Assembly (NCBI GenBank): GCA_015179045.1
Contig: WHUZ01000133.1
Span: forward strand, 1-64,000
Source: Kalaharituber pfeilii
Taxonomy: Eukaryota > Ascomycota > Pezizomycetes > Pezizales > Pezizaceae
Direction of reading: 5' to 3'
DNA length: 64,000 nucleotides
The notes beneath the pieces are model-generated. The model had not been told where the DNA came from, did not search any database, and worked only from the letters and a program-made list of their open reading frames with translations. This document shows, piece after piece, positions 39,865-52,380 of the stretch. A program made the translations under genes and the position numbers. Position 1 is the stretch's first letter; each line of letters starts with the position of its first letter.

Positions 39865-41717
39865 ATGACTATCGGCTCATAATTGGTTGGGTTTGCCGTT
39901 TGCATGGGGCATAGTGGGGCCTGAGAGAGACATCCGCGCCATGAGTGCGCATGCCGCGTTAAAAATTTGCCGAACTCCGCTTACCGTGGAGGTGCCAAGC
40001 CCTTACATAGCGTGGGAATGTTGCCTGGTTATGTAACTTATGCGTTCCGAAGACCCCCACAATAGAAGATTCAGCTATAGCTAGCCAAATGCAAACTAGT
40101 CTTTAAAGATGTATAGTCACTTCAATCTTTAACATAACATCACGTGCTGTACAGAATTGGTGCCAGTGCCGCTGTGCTTATTTCTGATCATTGCACGAGG
40201 TATATTAGACAGCGCTGGCTACGACAGAGCCGATGTATCAGCTCAACGGGACCGGTAACAATTGTTACAAACGCCTGTGAATGGTCAGACGAGAGTATGA
40301 GATAAATGAAGAATCGTGGGTTTGTAAGCCTTAGTCCGGTTTGCACCAGGACTTGGCTATGGAAGGGATGGGAAGGAAAAAAATACGTGGTGCTGACGCC
40401 AATGGCATAAGAATAGTAAAGAGAAGTAAAATAAATATAATTTTGACTTGAGGGCGGATGTCAATTGCAACGCGACCCTTAGGCTAGAATTTTTTTTTTT
40501 TTTTTTTTTTTCCCTCTCACGTGACCCCGCGTGCAGCTGTTCGTCATGGCAGGGTGCTATGATAGAAGTTTGTTGAATGATGAGATCAGGAGACACAGTG
40601 GGTGCCTTCCGCTAAGGGTTTATGTGAAATTCAAACCCTGCTTTGGAATAAAACCGGGATCCGTATCCCTGTTTCATTGTTTGGTATGATAGAGCGTTCG
40701 AAAACATATTTTGAAAGAGGGGTACCCCCCCCTCCTTCCAAATACTCAGTTTGAATAAATAGTAAACAATCAATTACAAAGTTAGAGTACACTGCTGCTG
40801 AAGTAGCATAGTTTATAGCAACTATACAATTTGCACCTATTCCTGCTTGCATATGTAATATTTAGTAATGCATTCTTATCCTCCAGCGAAAAATTTTGCG
40901 CCCCGCAAGTCCAGCCACCTCTACTCTTTCGCTTGTTAGATACATTGATACCTGGCTGCTACCTAGTGCTTGCCAGTAGAACTTGACTGCTTTTTCTTGA
41001 GACCTAGTACTCTCTTTGAATGCTCATGTTGTGTTGTGGTGAGATTGACAGCTTGTTCGCTGCCTCATGATCTCTGCATTTAAGGTATAATTTGTCTGCA
41101 TAACAAAAAAGTTTTCTAGATATATTATTTACTCACTCCCTAGTGCTTAGAGAAACTATCCCCTGCTTGCGGTGGAAATGTACCCTGTTTGACTTTCTTA
41201 CGGGAAGGTACCCAGTGCCCTATAACAATTTATATTCGCGTACGTATTCAAGCATGCAGACGGCTTAAGTCAAATGCCAGCTAACTATTTAGAGTTTCGT
41301 CTAAACATTAAGTCTTTCGGGAATTAGACTTGAGGGTATGTGCACTAGCCCCATCTCCAACTGCCCATCTGATCTTATTATCCTCCGCGCTTGCGAGTTC
41401 CGATTCAGCCCTAGTGACCATCATGCCCCCGCCAGACGTCACAGCCCAGATCCCATGATCAGCTGTTGTCTGTCACCCGCAGTTTTCAGGCAGTCTCGAA
41501 GCGTTTTCGAGAAGGATTTTTTGAATTTTTGTGTTCAGATGGAAACTTACTGGGTAATTAAGGGTCGCTTGTAGTACTTGTTGAGGCTGGAGTCGACAAG
41601 CCAGACAATGCGCGCTAGTCATTTGTATGAAATGAGTTTCATGCCAAGACCCCCACTGATCGACTCTGAACTGGTCTGGAACACCTTAATGGATACCCAA
41701 GCTGTTATCATACCACG
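39865..41717. other. Gene-free stretch with one LINE-B tail
   Basis: Apart from the reversed family B tail at 40489-40556, nothing was recognised. Confidence 0.5.
40489..40556 (-). mobile_element. Family B tail fragment
   Basis: Poly(T) of about 22 nt, then CTCTCACGTGACCCCGCGTG and GCTGTTCGTCATGGCAGGG, the reversed family B end. No certain duplication. Confidence 0.75.
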
Positions 41718-41719
41718 AT

Positions 41720-42130
41720 GGTGAAGTGCTTTCACACCAACTGGTATGCCCACTCAGATCTATTTCTTTACTGGTTAAGGCATCAAATGATTTCATGCAC
41801 ATTACGGACATGTACCCAGACTTTACAACAATCTCTTCATCTTCCCAAATTTCCCAGGGAAGTCAAAATACAGTACATACCTTTAGTTCCAGGTTTCCTC
41901 CCGCTTTTTGCTTTATCAAAAATCTCCTTGTGCCGGAATCAAAGTGCCCAATCTGAAAAAAAAATTAATTCCAGAAGTGGCCACGTGCATAACAAATTCA
42001 GAAATGCAGATTGCCTATCTCTTGGGCGGGCAAAACTTTGCTAAATTCGATGCACTAGTTTTCACTGTGAGGCATTCAGCAAAGAGAGTGTGTGTACGAT
42101 CAAATTTATTACTTTGACTGACCTCAAGCT
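41720..42130 (+). pseudogene. Unknown protein fragment, copy 1 of inverted pair
   Basis: Near 42004 a frame reads MQIAYLLGGQNFAKFDALVF. It matches the minus-strand frame near 42590 (LHISWAGQNLAKFDALRFT). Upstream, RFPPAFCFIKN corresponds to VPPLLAKGLYN in the other copy. Stops interrupt both. A shared decayed coding family is the simplest explanation; the function is unknown. Confidence 0.35.
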
Positions 42131-42204
42131 GGTGCATACATGCCAGTGCGCACATCTCAGGCACGGGAACAGCGTATATGTCTTTTTGTCTGCTGGATAC
42201 ACTG

Positions 42205-42258
42205 TTTTTTTTTTTTTTTATCATTACTCGCGTGCAGCCCTATGGGCTATGGCGAGAA
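42205..42258 (-). mobile_element. Family A hairpin-tail micro-insertion (54 bp)
   Basis: GGATACACTG (42195-42204) and GGATAGACTG (42259-42268) form a 10-bp duplication with one mismatch. The minus-strand insert contains CTCGCCATAGCCCATAGGGC and poly(A). Confidence 0.8.
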
Positions 42259-42422
42259 GGATAGACTGTTCTCAGAAAGGAAGGTCAAGGCACTTATAGC
42301 AAGATATCAAATACTATCATGAATTTATGCAACCAGCATTGTTTTTACTATTTCCAGTACCAGCAGCCATAGCGTAACTATTAGACCATGTAGCTAGTCC
42401 TGGCAGTCAATATGATATTGGT

Positions 42423-42800
42423 TTATGCGGCCCTCGTCAGTCTCGTAGTAAGCGAATGCAATCCTGCAAGTAAAATGTGTACATTGAAATTTGATATGAT
42501 TGATCGGCAATGACAAGGGTCAAAAGCAGTGAAACGTAGTGCATCGAATTTCGCGAGGTTTTGCCCCGCCCAAGAGATATGCAGTTGGATATTCCGCCTT
42601 ATCCGATTTCTGGGCTGTAGAAAGTTTGGGTCCTTCAACAGCGGTTCGGCTACAAGCATGTTTTGTTGTCGAAGCTTGATCAAATTGTACAAGCCCTTGG
42701 CCAGCAGCGGAGGAACATGCATATATATGAACCAGAGGTGAAGAAGTAAATAGTGTGATACCTCTGCTCTTGTACCTGGCCTAAAGAACAACATCTCCAC
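42423..42800 (-). pseudogene. Unknown protein fragment, copy 2 of inverted pair
   Basis: An open frame of 125 codons on the minus strand encodes HVPPLLAKGLYNLIKLRQQN, then LLKDPNF, then LHISWAGQNLAKFDALRFT. It is homologous to the plus-strand segment at 41720-42130. The DNA similarity is best around the GCAAAAC...AAATTCGATGCACTA segment. No known domain was recognised. Confidence 0.4.
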
Positions 42801-45025
42801 TTAAAAGGAATTATGCTTCTACTCATATGTGTTTTTTTGTTTTATATATGTATATAAATTACCTTCTCGAGCTCATTTATCTACGCCACATGCAGTCCAG
42901 ATTTGTTTTAATTCGGTCCAATAAACGCATAGCTGCACATATTGTAATACATGCAAATTTATGGGCATATCGATATTATCCCCTCTGCTGTATTATACAA
43001 CAGTTTTTTTAACCCTCACAAAATACCCCCATCCTTGCCCCTCCGGTTCCAAAACTTATTTTTGGTATCATGTTCATTACTAGCGTTTTAACTACATATA
43101 AACCACCCCCCCCCCGCCGTCATCATCACGGCTGCGAGGGAGACTAAAGTGGCTAGTCTCATTGAGGTTAGAAATACTTTCGGTTTAGATTCATGCCCTT
43201 CGCAACTGCCAGTGACAGGGGTGACGAATGTCGACTGCGGGTGTGGGCGCTGATGATTGATGGCATATGAGGCAAGCCAGTTTTGTGGTTTTAACGTTTG
43301 AGATTTTGTGGTGAGACGAGCTGTGAGCTGCCTCAAGAGTGCTACAATACTTGCAGTAGCATGGTTGATATGAAGGGGTTAATGCTCATTAGTATTTCAA
43401 TAACTGCTGCTCCAGCCTTGCTCCGTCCTTCAAGAACCATTGGTTGCCATCCAACTATTTGCTATGTTAACCTGGCGCCTACGCCTGTGATTCAGTTGAC
43501 GTGCTTACACGGATATATCCGCGCTGAAAAAAAGCAGCCACAAGTAAGCCACAATATACCGACATTATTGCCACTTTGAATGTCTGAAGAGTACTGAGAA
43601 CCGGTAATTGGATGAAATATTGAAGACGAGCAATATGGAGAAACCACAGTAAGATCTCGGTCGAATTACTGTTTTGAATTACGCAAATATATTGTGCTTC
43701 CTCTTACGCAAATATATTGTGCTTCCTCTGATCAAGGGCTAAAAAACCACTTGGAGAGCTAAGCCTCATCCTTGGAATGCGATGAATAGAATATTATGTG
43801 CTCCTAGCTGTAGGTGTTCGCAAAGAGTAGGCGTAGCAACGGTGCCATCAAGATCCATCGTAGGAGTCGACCAGGAAACCCCTTCAGTATAATATCAAGA
43901 ATTCTGTAGCCCAATATTTCGTACCGTTTGTAACTCCCGGGATGAATTATATAATGCAGCCCAGGTTTATCTGCCTGTACCCTGTCAACTCCAGGAACCG
44001 CTTACACCGCTCCCAAGCCTTCGTTAGGAAATGTATGATACCAGTCCGCGTTCCAGAACCCCAGAGGCTGGTAGGGGGTGAAGCAGATTCGAAAATAGGC
44101 CCCCACGCTGCTACCGAATCGCTTCATCGCTACAGCGCATAGATCAATACTCCCTTGCGCTGCCGCGCCGGGGAAACTAACGCCATGCATTTTCTCAAGA
44201 ATGTCCGGCAGCAGATCTATACCGACAGATCATCAACTTTTTCATCTCCCGTACTTCTTTCCTTCTTCGATCTTCCTATTTTTCTTTTCCTTCCTCCTCC
44301 TCTTTTTTTTTTTTTTCTTTTTCTTTTCCTCTTACTCTTTCCATATTGCGTTTCCCCGTCTGTGGCGCCGAACGAAGAAGGCGAGAAGACCAAAATCCAA
44401 ATTGGAAATCATACGAAACTTTAAGCTTACTTTTTCTCGGTTTGTTTCGAATTAAAATAAATCCCCCCACCCCCCCCGGAGTTTTGTTTTCTTGGTTTTT
44501 TTTCTGTTTGCAGAAAATAAAATAAAAAATAAAAAATTCGATACACGCCCAATAGAGTTACACACGCACCTATCTTTTTTGGTTTTTTTATTTTTGTTTT
44601 CTTGTTTCAGCCTTCTCTTGCATTGTTGTTCTTGCTGTCCGGCATAGAAATCGAGAGAAATACAGCCCTTCCTTTTTTTTTTTTTTTTTTTTTTTTCTTC
44701 CCTGATTTCATTTCCACGGACGAAACCTCATCTCAGCGTGTCGAGATCTATTGGCTCGACAGGTCGCCGTTGCTGGTTTTGTTGTTGCACTACCTAGGTA
44801 CGACATACCACAAACCACACAGCATTTTGCATATTTTTCCCATCCACACTGGGGTAGAAATTTCTTTTTTTTTTCCTTCGTTTCCCTCTTCTTCGTCTCT
44901 TTCTCCCTTTTTCTTTTTCTTCTTTTTTTCTTTTTTTTAAAAATCACTTTCCTCTCTCTTCCACAAGCGCTCTGTAGTGCTCGCTTTTATCGCGCATATA
45001 CTTTATTTATCCTTTCACTCACATA

Positions 45026-45059
<34 letters not shown>

Positions 45060-46825
45060 TTTTATAGTGTAAGCACCCTACAATACCATCCAAACACTAA
45101 GCCCATCAACTAGTTTCCGAATCTTTCCCCACATCTTCCCATCAATTGGGACTAACAGAGACTTACATAGCCGCCGCCAACGCCACCATACATCGACCAC
45201 TACTAAGCTTCAAGGCTACGTCAGCACAGCCTGCGATTTTCCGGTCGTCTATAATACCAAATACTCTGCGAGCATTCGTCATTGCTTTTTTTTTTGGTTT
45301 CCCTTCGCTCGACATTGCAAGAGTTAGACTGTCTGTCACAGCATTGCGGATCAACAAAGAAAAACTTTAGCCCCCAACTAGCCACAGAGAAAGAAAAAAG
45401 GGCCACCGATCGAAATCAAGCGGTTACGATTTTCCGGAATCCCGCGCTGTTTTCAACGTACAAGTCGGACCTTTTTTAGGTTTTTTACCCAATCACAATT
45501 CGATACTCGAAGCCCGCCACCCGCGACCTTCGGAATCGAAAACCGAATCACTTCAGGACCATTCGGTACGAAGACACATCGACAACTGACGCTACAACAC
45601 CTTCTGGGTTTCGGAACACATATCTCCACGGTCGATTTAGTTATTGTTTGTTGGTTACTGTTTGTGCGATTCTATCGGGATACGGTGGGGCGAGTTTAAT
45701 ATTAAAGTTACAGCGGGCATTACGGTGGAAACTCAAAACTTGAATTTATACTTCATACAATCTACCGAATCAACAATTGGTACGTCTTATTTTTTTACTT
45801 ATTTTTTTTCCCCTCGGATCTTTTGTCACCCACCTCCCTCCACCATACCTTTATTTCGAACAAAAATCACACTCACTACCCTCCATCCCACCACCCCACC
45901 GCCGTGCATGATATAGGTACGGGTACTATTACCGTACCACCAACTAGTCCGTGACTAGTGCCATCTGGTCACACACGAGTACAGCAAGGACTACCTACTT
46001 TATTCCTTAGCTAGCTGTGGCTTGAGCCTCTCTTCGTCTAATCCAGACATAAGAGAGGTCAAAGGACGTACTTATGGGATGTCGAGCATACATGTCATTA
46101 CGTACATACACGCACATCACAGAAAATCGGTGCTACCTAACCTCTAGATGTCTTTGAACGGCAGGCGTGAAGCTGGTACGAAGTTTACTGTTGATGTTGG
46201 TGCTGAAATGCACCCTTTTCCTTCCCCTCGTCCTCCTCCTCGTCCCCCTCTTATAGTCATCGCTTTTTTGTATTCAAATTCCCATGCACCCACCAGCACT
46301 GCTACCACCGCAGCGATACAACGTCTATTAGCCCTATGTGACTTAACTAACCCTTACATATTCCAGATCATTGACATCGATATCAACTATCACAACCATC
46401 ACCACTACTACTGCTACTACTACTTCGACCATTCCTTCGACCGCAACTACATGGCTCCCATTCCCCGATTCGGTCTGTTTATCTGAATTTTGAAAAAAAA
46501 CGTCGTCACGGGGATATATATATATATATAAAGAAGAAGAAAGGAGAAGAGGGGTGTGTGTGTTTCTTTTTCGTTTCTGGGGGAGTTATAGATTTTATTT
46601 ATTGTAGCCTATTTGTTATATATACCCACAACCACACATCACCAACACCATGCCCTCCAAGGCCCACCCACTACCCTCCTCCTCCACCTCCCGCCCTCCA
46701 CCCCAACCTCCTTCTCCTTCTCTACCAGCACATCCCCAATCTCCCCCGCAGCCACCACCGCAACCACAACCACAACCACCATCTCCGCCTCCGCCACCAC
46801 CTTCTCCTTCCCCCGCTCCAAGCAG
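42801..46825. other. Gene-free stretch; long T-rich promoter/leader
   Basis: A 27-bp tandem duplication (ACGCAAATATATTGTGCTTC...) lies at about 43680-43732. From 44270 to 46600 the plus strand is rich in T and CT tracts, including a 31-nt T run near 45029-45059, and short TA repeats near 46517. This is probably the promoter and leader of the gene starting at 46826. No other gene was supported. Confidence 0.45.
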
Positions 46826-49800
46826 ATGCCGCAGCAACAGCGGGCCTACACCAACCCACCGACCCCCGCTACCCCTTCAAACTTCCTCTCCAGCGTCCTC
46901 CCCAACCCCGCCAGCTCTCCCCCGCGCCGCAGCTCGACCCTCCGCAAACACTCCACCTCCAGTACCCAGCACCAAAAGTCTCGGCGCGCAAAGGCCCTCT
47001 CCGTCGGCTCGCCCCCGCCGCCGGCGCCGACCCACGCTAGATCCGAGTCCTTGATCTCGACACTAACGCTCTCAGACGGGTCATCCTCGTCGTGGACGCC
47101 TGTAGCCGGCGCGGACGACTGGCCGTCGGACGCGTCCTCGAGCTCGGAGGATGGTAGCTTGTCGACGTCGTCGTCGCGGCGGCGGCGCTCTGCAGCGTTC
47201 GGATCCGCGCCAGGGGGCCTCCATCCGCTACCCGCCCCGCGGGGAAGAAGAGTCTCGCGAAGGTGGTCGCCAGCGGGCTCGCTCTGGGCTTCGGGCTGCG
47301 CGGATCAGGTTCAGGCTCCTCCGGACATGCCCAAGACAGCTCCAGTTCCGCTTCCACCCGCAGCATCGCCGGCCGCGCGCGGTCTAAAACCTCCCTCGGC
47401 CTTGGCAGCCGTCCCGGAACCGGTCTCGGGATGCTCGTGGCCATCGACGTTGATAAGCCACTCCCGTCTCGCCCCGGTAGCAGCGACGGCGCCGCCGCCA
47501 GCATCGCCAGCAAGCACCTCGCCCCCTTGGCGCCCGGAATTGGAGGATATCACAGCTTGCTCTTCGTCGACCCCGTCGACCCTGAGACGGCGCCCCCGAG
47601 GGCCCGCTCCGCCCCCGGAGAGAAGCAGGGTGTGCAGGGCACCGCGATGAAGTTGGAGCCCATCTGCCCTGTGCACGTACTGGATCAGTTGGTCACTTTG
47701 GGCGCCGGAGGGGGGTTAGTGCCTGGTGCGCCCCCTCCAATGCTGAGCGCGAGTCCGGCGGAGATGTCACCGGGGACGAGAGGCGTCGTGGAGGGTTTGT
47801 TTGGGCGGATGGAGGGAAAGAGGGAGGAGGGGACAGAGGAGGAGTCGGAGAGGGGGAATATTAATAAGAAGAGTGAGAACACCATAATTGCCAACGAAAC
47901 GAGGACGCCTAGAGCAGCCTCCCTCGACCGCAGCAGCGCCGGTTACACACGCAGGAGCGGCAGCGCCACCCGCGGCGCCTCCCTCGAGCGAAAAAGCAGC
48001 TTGCGACGGGACGTGATCTCCGCGTGCATGGACCTGGACACGCGCTCTGGCAGCCCGTCATCCAGCAGACCCGGGACCAGCGGGTCCACGGGGCTGGGGG
48101 TCGAAGCCGTCGTGCGGAAGTCGCGGTCGCGGAGGGGCAGTGAGGCGGTAGCGCCTCCGGTGTATGCAGACATCGAGGGTATGATCGGTACCATGCGGCG
48201 CAAGCAGCGCAGCGGGGATAGCGGGAGTCCGTCATTGGACGGAAGTGAGAGTGTGAATGCAGAGGAAGAGTGGGAGGCGGAGGGGGAGCGGGATGCGAAG
48301 GCGGGCTTCATAAGCGCGAGGGCGCAGATGAGGCGGAGAAGGAAGGAGAAGGGCGAGATGGAGTCCGTGGGGTTCTTGAGCGCGAAGGAGCAGATGCGGC
48401 GGGCGGAGCGGGAGAAGGAGAGGGAGAGGGAGAGGGACAAGGACACCAAGAGCAGGGCGCTCCGGGGGATCGGGATGATCGCACGGAAGCCTGTGCCCAC
48501 CGCGGACGCCTCCGCGACCTCGCCGCCGCCTCCGCCGCCGCCGCCCAAGACCGAAAAGCGCTCTCGCTCGCTGCCGTCCACCCGGTCGCGGTCCCCGTCG
48601 GTGTCGGCGTCCCGCCCCGGCACCCCCGCCGCCGAGGATGCCGCCCCGGGCCCGTCGGCGTCCCTCCGGTCGCGGCTCCTGGAGCGCACGTCGGCGCGGC
48701 TCTCGCGCAACTCGAGCCCGCTCCGGCACTCGTCCGCCGACAGCTACGAGGGGGGCCCGTCGCGGTCCAGCTCGCGGGGACGAGGCGCGGCCGTCGACGT
48801 CGCCGTGTCTGAGGCTGACGCTGACGTTGACGCGGACGTGGATGTGGACGTGGAGCCCCCGACGCCGCAGCAGAGGGCGAAGCTCGCGGCGCACACCGCG
48901 GCGCTGCGCGCGAAGGGCGTGACGGGCGCAGCGGCGGCGGCAGTGAAGCCCGCCGGGATGCCGAGGAGGAAGCCCGTGCCGGCCGCCGCGCCCTCGCCGC
49001 TGCTGCCGCGCGGCTCTCCGGGCCTGAGCGCGGGCGCCGACGACGAGGACGACGCGCTGACGACGCCCGCCACGGCCACATTCACGTTCGTCACGCCGCT
49101 GCTGCCGCCGCCGAAACGCGCCGCCGAAACGCCGCCGGGGCAGGATGCCGCCGCCGCCCCGCCCGAGCCCAAGCCGTCGGCGCTGCAGAGGGCAGGTGCG
49201 CGGAGGAACGTGATCTCCGTCGCGATGCCGCCGCCGTTCAGCTACGACTGCCCGCCCACGCCGCCGAAGAGCACCTACACCCCCTCTGGCACCCCCCTGT
49301 CGACGACCCCCACCGCTGCGGAGCCCTCCGCAGCCGCCACTTCCACCGCCGTCTCCCCACGTTCGTCCGCCGCCTCCGCCAGCCCCCCTGCGTATCCAAC
49401 TCCCCCGTCTCCCCCGTGTCCCCGCTCTCCCCGCTCGCCAATGCAGCTCCCACCATCGCCGGCGCCTTGAATCCCCAATCCAAATCCGAGTCGCAATCCC
49501 ACTCCCCAAACACCTGCACCGTCCCTCAGCTCCTCGCCCAGCTCTCCACCGAGCGCGCCCAGCACGCCCACGCCCTCTCGCGCCTGCAAACCGAAAACGA
49601 CCAGCTGCGGCAACTCGTCTACACGCTGACCGAGCACGTCGAGCGCATCGACCTGGCGCTGCGGGACCGCGAGCAGGAGCTCCGCAAGCTCAAGCAGCTC
49701 GAGCCCAGCGGCGCTCCGCCGGCAAAGAAAACACCACCCGTCGCCGCTCACGGGATATCCACTTCCTGCTCATCATCATCATCCAGCAGCGACCCCGCAG

Positions 49801-50171
49801 CGCCCGGCGGGACCCGCATCTACGGCCACTGGAACGTCTTCTCGAACCCGCGGACGCCGCCGCCTGCGCCGAGGAGCGACTCCGAGTCTAGGGGCAGGAG
49901 GAGGGGCAGCATCACGAAGGCCGTCACGTTGTCCCCTGCGCCAAACCCCGCGGCGGGGAGGAAGAGGTCTCCGATGAAGGAGCTAATGAGGAGGGACGGG
50001 TCGAGCTCGCCGGCTCTGGGAAGGACACCGTCGCCGGGGGAGCAGGGATGGGAAAGTGCGAGGGGGAGGAGCCCAAAGGCGTTGTGGAAGAGGACAGCGG
50101 CAGTGGGGGGGAAGAAGAGGAGAGCTAAGGTGGTGGAGGGGATGGGGTCGGGGTCCGGGTCGGAGAAGTGA
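46826..50171 (+). CDS. Disordered Ser/Pro/Arg-rich protein with C-terminal coiled coil
   Basis: Three overlapping frames read as one protein of about 1,115 residues if one G is restored at 47213-47217 and one C at 49383-49388. Start: ATG at 46826 (MPQQQRAYTNPPTPATPSNF). Across both junctions the composition continues smoothly (Ser/Arg/Pro-rich, high third-position GC). Most of the protein is predicted disordered, with RxxS-type basic patches and a Lys/Arg/Glu-rich helix near codon 530. Residues about 910-970 form a coiled coil (QLLAQLSTERAQHAHALSRL, then heptads to about KLKQLE). The C-terminus is basic. The coding region is far richer in GC than its surroundings. The frame breaks may be assembly errors in homopolymers, real mutations, or (less likely) unrecognised introns. 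Function unknown; a scaffold or cytoskeletal role is only a guess. Confidence 0.65.
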
Positions 50172-51098
50172 GCGATATTCGCATGGAATTGAGGGGATAT
50201 ACACGTTATAGAGGGGGTTTTTTTTTTTTTTTATTGAGGTACATCGAAGGGAATATACACGTTATAGAGTGCATTTTCTTTTGGTTGGTAATATTTTATT
50301 TTAGTTCTTTGTCTCTGCAATAACGGGGTTTTGTTTTCTTTTTGCTTTTGGAGTTTCTTTTTTTTTTTTTTTTCTAATTTGTTTCGGTTGGTTATATTGG
50401 GCTTTTTTAAAGGCTGGATTGGTTTTGTTTGGGTGGGAGACAACTGGGATGAGGAGTAAGACGGGTTTTGGGACTTTAATTGTTTTTGGGTTTGGTATTT
50501 TTTTTCGGGGGGATGGGAATAGGGATAGAAATTTTATATGGCTGTTTTGGGATTACGTTACCCTCAGCTCTTCCTGGGGTGCTCCGCATATGGCGATCAT
50601 CGCGGCTTGTGTTTCGTAAAATCTCCTAGTTTCAGGCATTGCGCTATCAAATATACTATAGTCTTTGAACTAACTATACACAAATATACGGATATGCTTA
50701 CCCTGTACCCATTGTATCTTGTGGATACATACATACATCGAGCTACACCTGCACCTTCAGCCCCATCCTCTCGCTGCCTTCCCATCAATCTCAGCTTCAA
50801 ATGTAATTTACCACCGTTCTGGCCCCCCGTACTTACCCTCCCAACCATAGTCCCGCTTACATTTCCCTACCACAGTTAGGACAGGTGGGCATATATGTCA
50901 CGGAAATCTATGCCACCGCAGTAGCAGTAGTAGTTGCGGATGTCTTCCGGTGCAGCAGCGCCAGGCGTAGTGGGTAGCTATTAAGTGTCGTCTCCTGTGA
51001 TTGGCTTTTCTTTCTCTCCGTGGGACTGCCGCCTTACTCTGTGCCATTTTGTTCGCCGATGAGAGGTTTCGGATATCATACAATGAAAAACATCCGCT

Positions 51099-51407
51099 AT
51101 GGCAACGCCAGGCCTCGACTTTCCCCGTTCCCCTGCTACCGTCTGCGTTTCTAATGGCCTGCTTGATCCTTTTCTTGCGCTTCTAAGCTCTCTCTCCCGG
51201 TGCCGAGATTATCCCCCCACTGCACAAGGTACCTCCGGTCCCTCCTTCTCCCCACCCATAACCGGCTCTCCCTCCACAGTTTTTTCCGTTTCTTCTGTGG
51301 ATATACCCACTCTTCTTCCCCTTCCGCCAAATACACTCTTCTCTCCGGCCAACCCATGCCTTGTTTCATGGACTAGTCGCTGCCAACATGGTGCTCCAGA
51401 GGTGTGA
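51099..51407 (+). CDS. Hypothetical small protein (weak)
   Basis: ATG at 51099 opens 102 codons beginning MATPGLDFPRSPATVCVSNG, with a leucine-rich stretch at about 21-33. A possible 51-bp intron (GTACCT at 51229 to CACAG at 51279, with CATAAC inside) is in frame and has no stop, so the spliced form cannot be decided. No family recognised. Confidence 0.25.
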   Translation: MATPGLDFPRSPATVCVSNGLLDPFLALLSSLSRCRDYPPTAQGTSGPSFSPPITGSPSTVFSVSSVDIPTLLPLPPNTLFSPANPCLVSWTSRCQHGAPEV

Positions 51408-52173
51408 GGTTCGGGTCCGTAGGATCCGTGGTAAGCATTTACCAGCTATTTCTATTTACTTCTTTATAAAGGGGTTCAGTGATCTCTATACCCTCTTGTT
51501 TCTTACCATGCAACATATTTGCATCTCTATGCAAGAACATACAAAGTTTGTTCCCGTTAATGGTTCTACAAGTATAACAATCACAATAACATGGAATGCA
51601 TAATGGACATACTCGCAGGTAAAGTGGACGGAAAAGGTCTTATTTTATTCTATGGTTAGACTACTCATCACGATAAGTAGCATCGTGCTAAAAACGAACA
51701 AATGTTTGTGTTGCAATGATAATTGATATTACCGTAAACTGGAAGCCATAGGATTATGGTCGGTTCCCTGTTTCCAGTACTTGCGCTATACGTCTCGTTG
51801 CAAAAAGGTTGTGGAAGGAGTCCTTCGCTTCGAGACTGATTACATATCGGCGTAAGTGGTGGGCAAATGTCAGAATAAATTATAAACGTACAAAATGTGA
51901 AAAGATACGGAAAAATCTTGGTCGACAATTGCTGCCTTCCCTGTAGTTATACTGAGCGCGAGTGTTCTCCGGTACCGTCACCTCGAGGGGATGTTCGTCT
52001 GCAGAATCATTTCCCTAAAGTGTATTTCACCCACTTAAAATCACACTCAGAACCACGATTACTCACGTGGGTGGGTTCGAACTAGGCACTCACTGCTCGT
52101 TGGAGTAATGAAATTGTTTAAGCAGGGTTTTAAATTGAATTAATTTAATTAATTTATTGAGCGCTGACGGTTT

Positions 52174-52380
52174 ATGAGGGTTGCAGATGAAGTTATGCGA
52201 ATTCTACGCACCGAATCACACCAGTATCGGGTATTTTGGCATTTGCAGAATGCGGTAGTGCGGCATAGATCGAAGTACTTGACATATGAAGATATATTGC
52301 TGGCGGAAATTGAAATTACCGCACGTTCAATGAAGGGCTTGGATGAGGGGATTGTGTGGTGCACTTATATTGTCGTATGA
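52174..52380 (+). CDS. Hypothetical small protein or exon (weak)
   Basis: Sixty-eight codons, starting MRVADEVMRILRTESHQYRV, with amphipathic helix-like text (YLTYEDILLAEIEITARSMK). The composition is protein-like, but no start context, intron or homologue is recognised. It may be the last exon of a gene starting upstream. Confidence 0.25.
   Translation: MRVADEVMRILRTESHQYRVFWHLQNAVVRHRSKYLTYEDILLAEIEITARSMKGLDEGIVWCTYIVV

Noticed and set aside
46650..47054. Plus-strand Pro-rich frame starting at 46650
   Set aside because: It overlaps the preferred frame, is almost pure Pro/Ser low complexity and ends without joining downstream coding sequence.
49392..49446. Possible 55-bp intron (GTATCC...GCAG) at the second frame change of the GC-rich gene
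   Set aside because: Removing it leads into the wrong frame; a single missing C restores the frame with no extra assumptions.
48232..49509. Long minus-strand open frame (425 codons) in the GC-rich region
   Set aside because: It is an Arg/Gly-rich shadow of the plus-strand gene; stops are rare simply because of the high GC content. The plus frame has the coherent coiled coil and Ser/Pro composition.
51099..52380. A multi-exon gene joining the two small frames at 51.1 and 52.2 kb
   Set aside because: No pair of splice sites giving a continuous, recognisable protein could be defended by eye, so the two frames are listed separately at low confidence.
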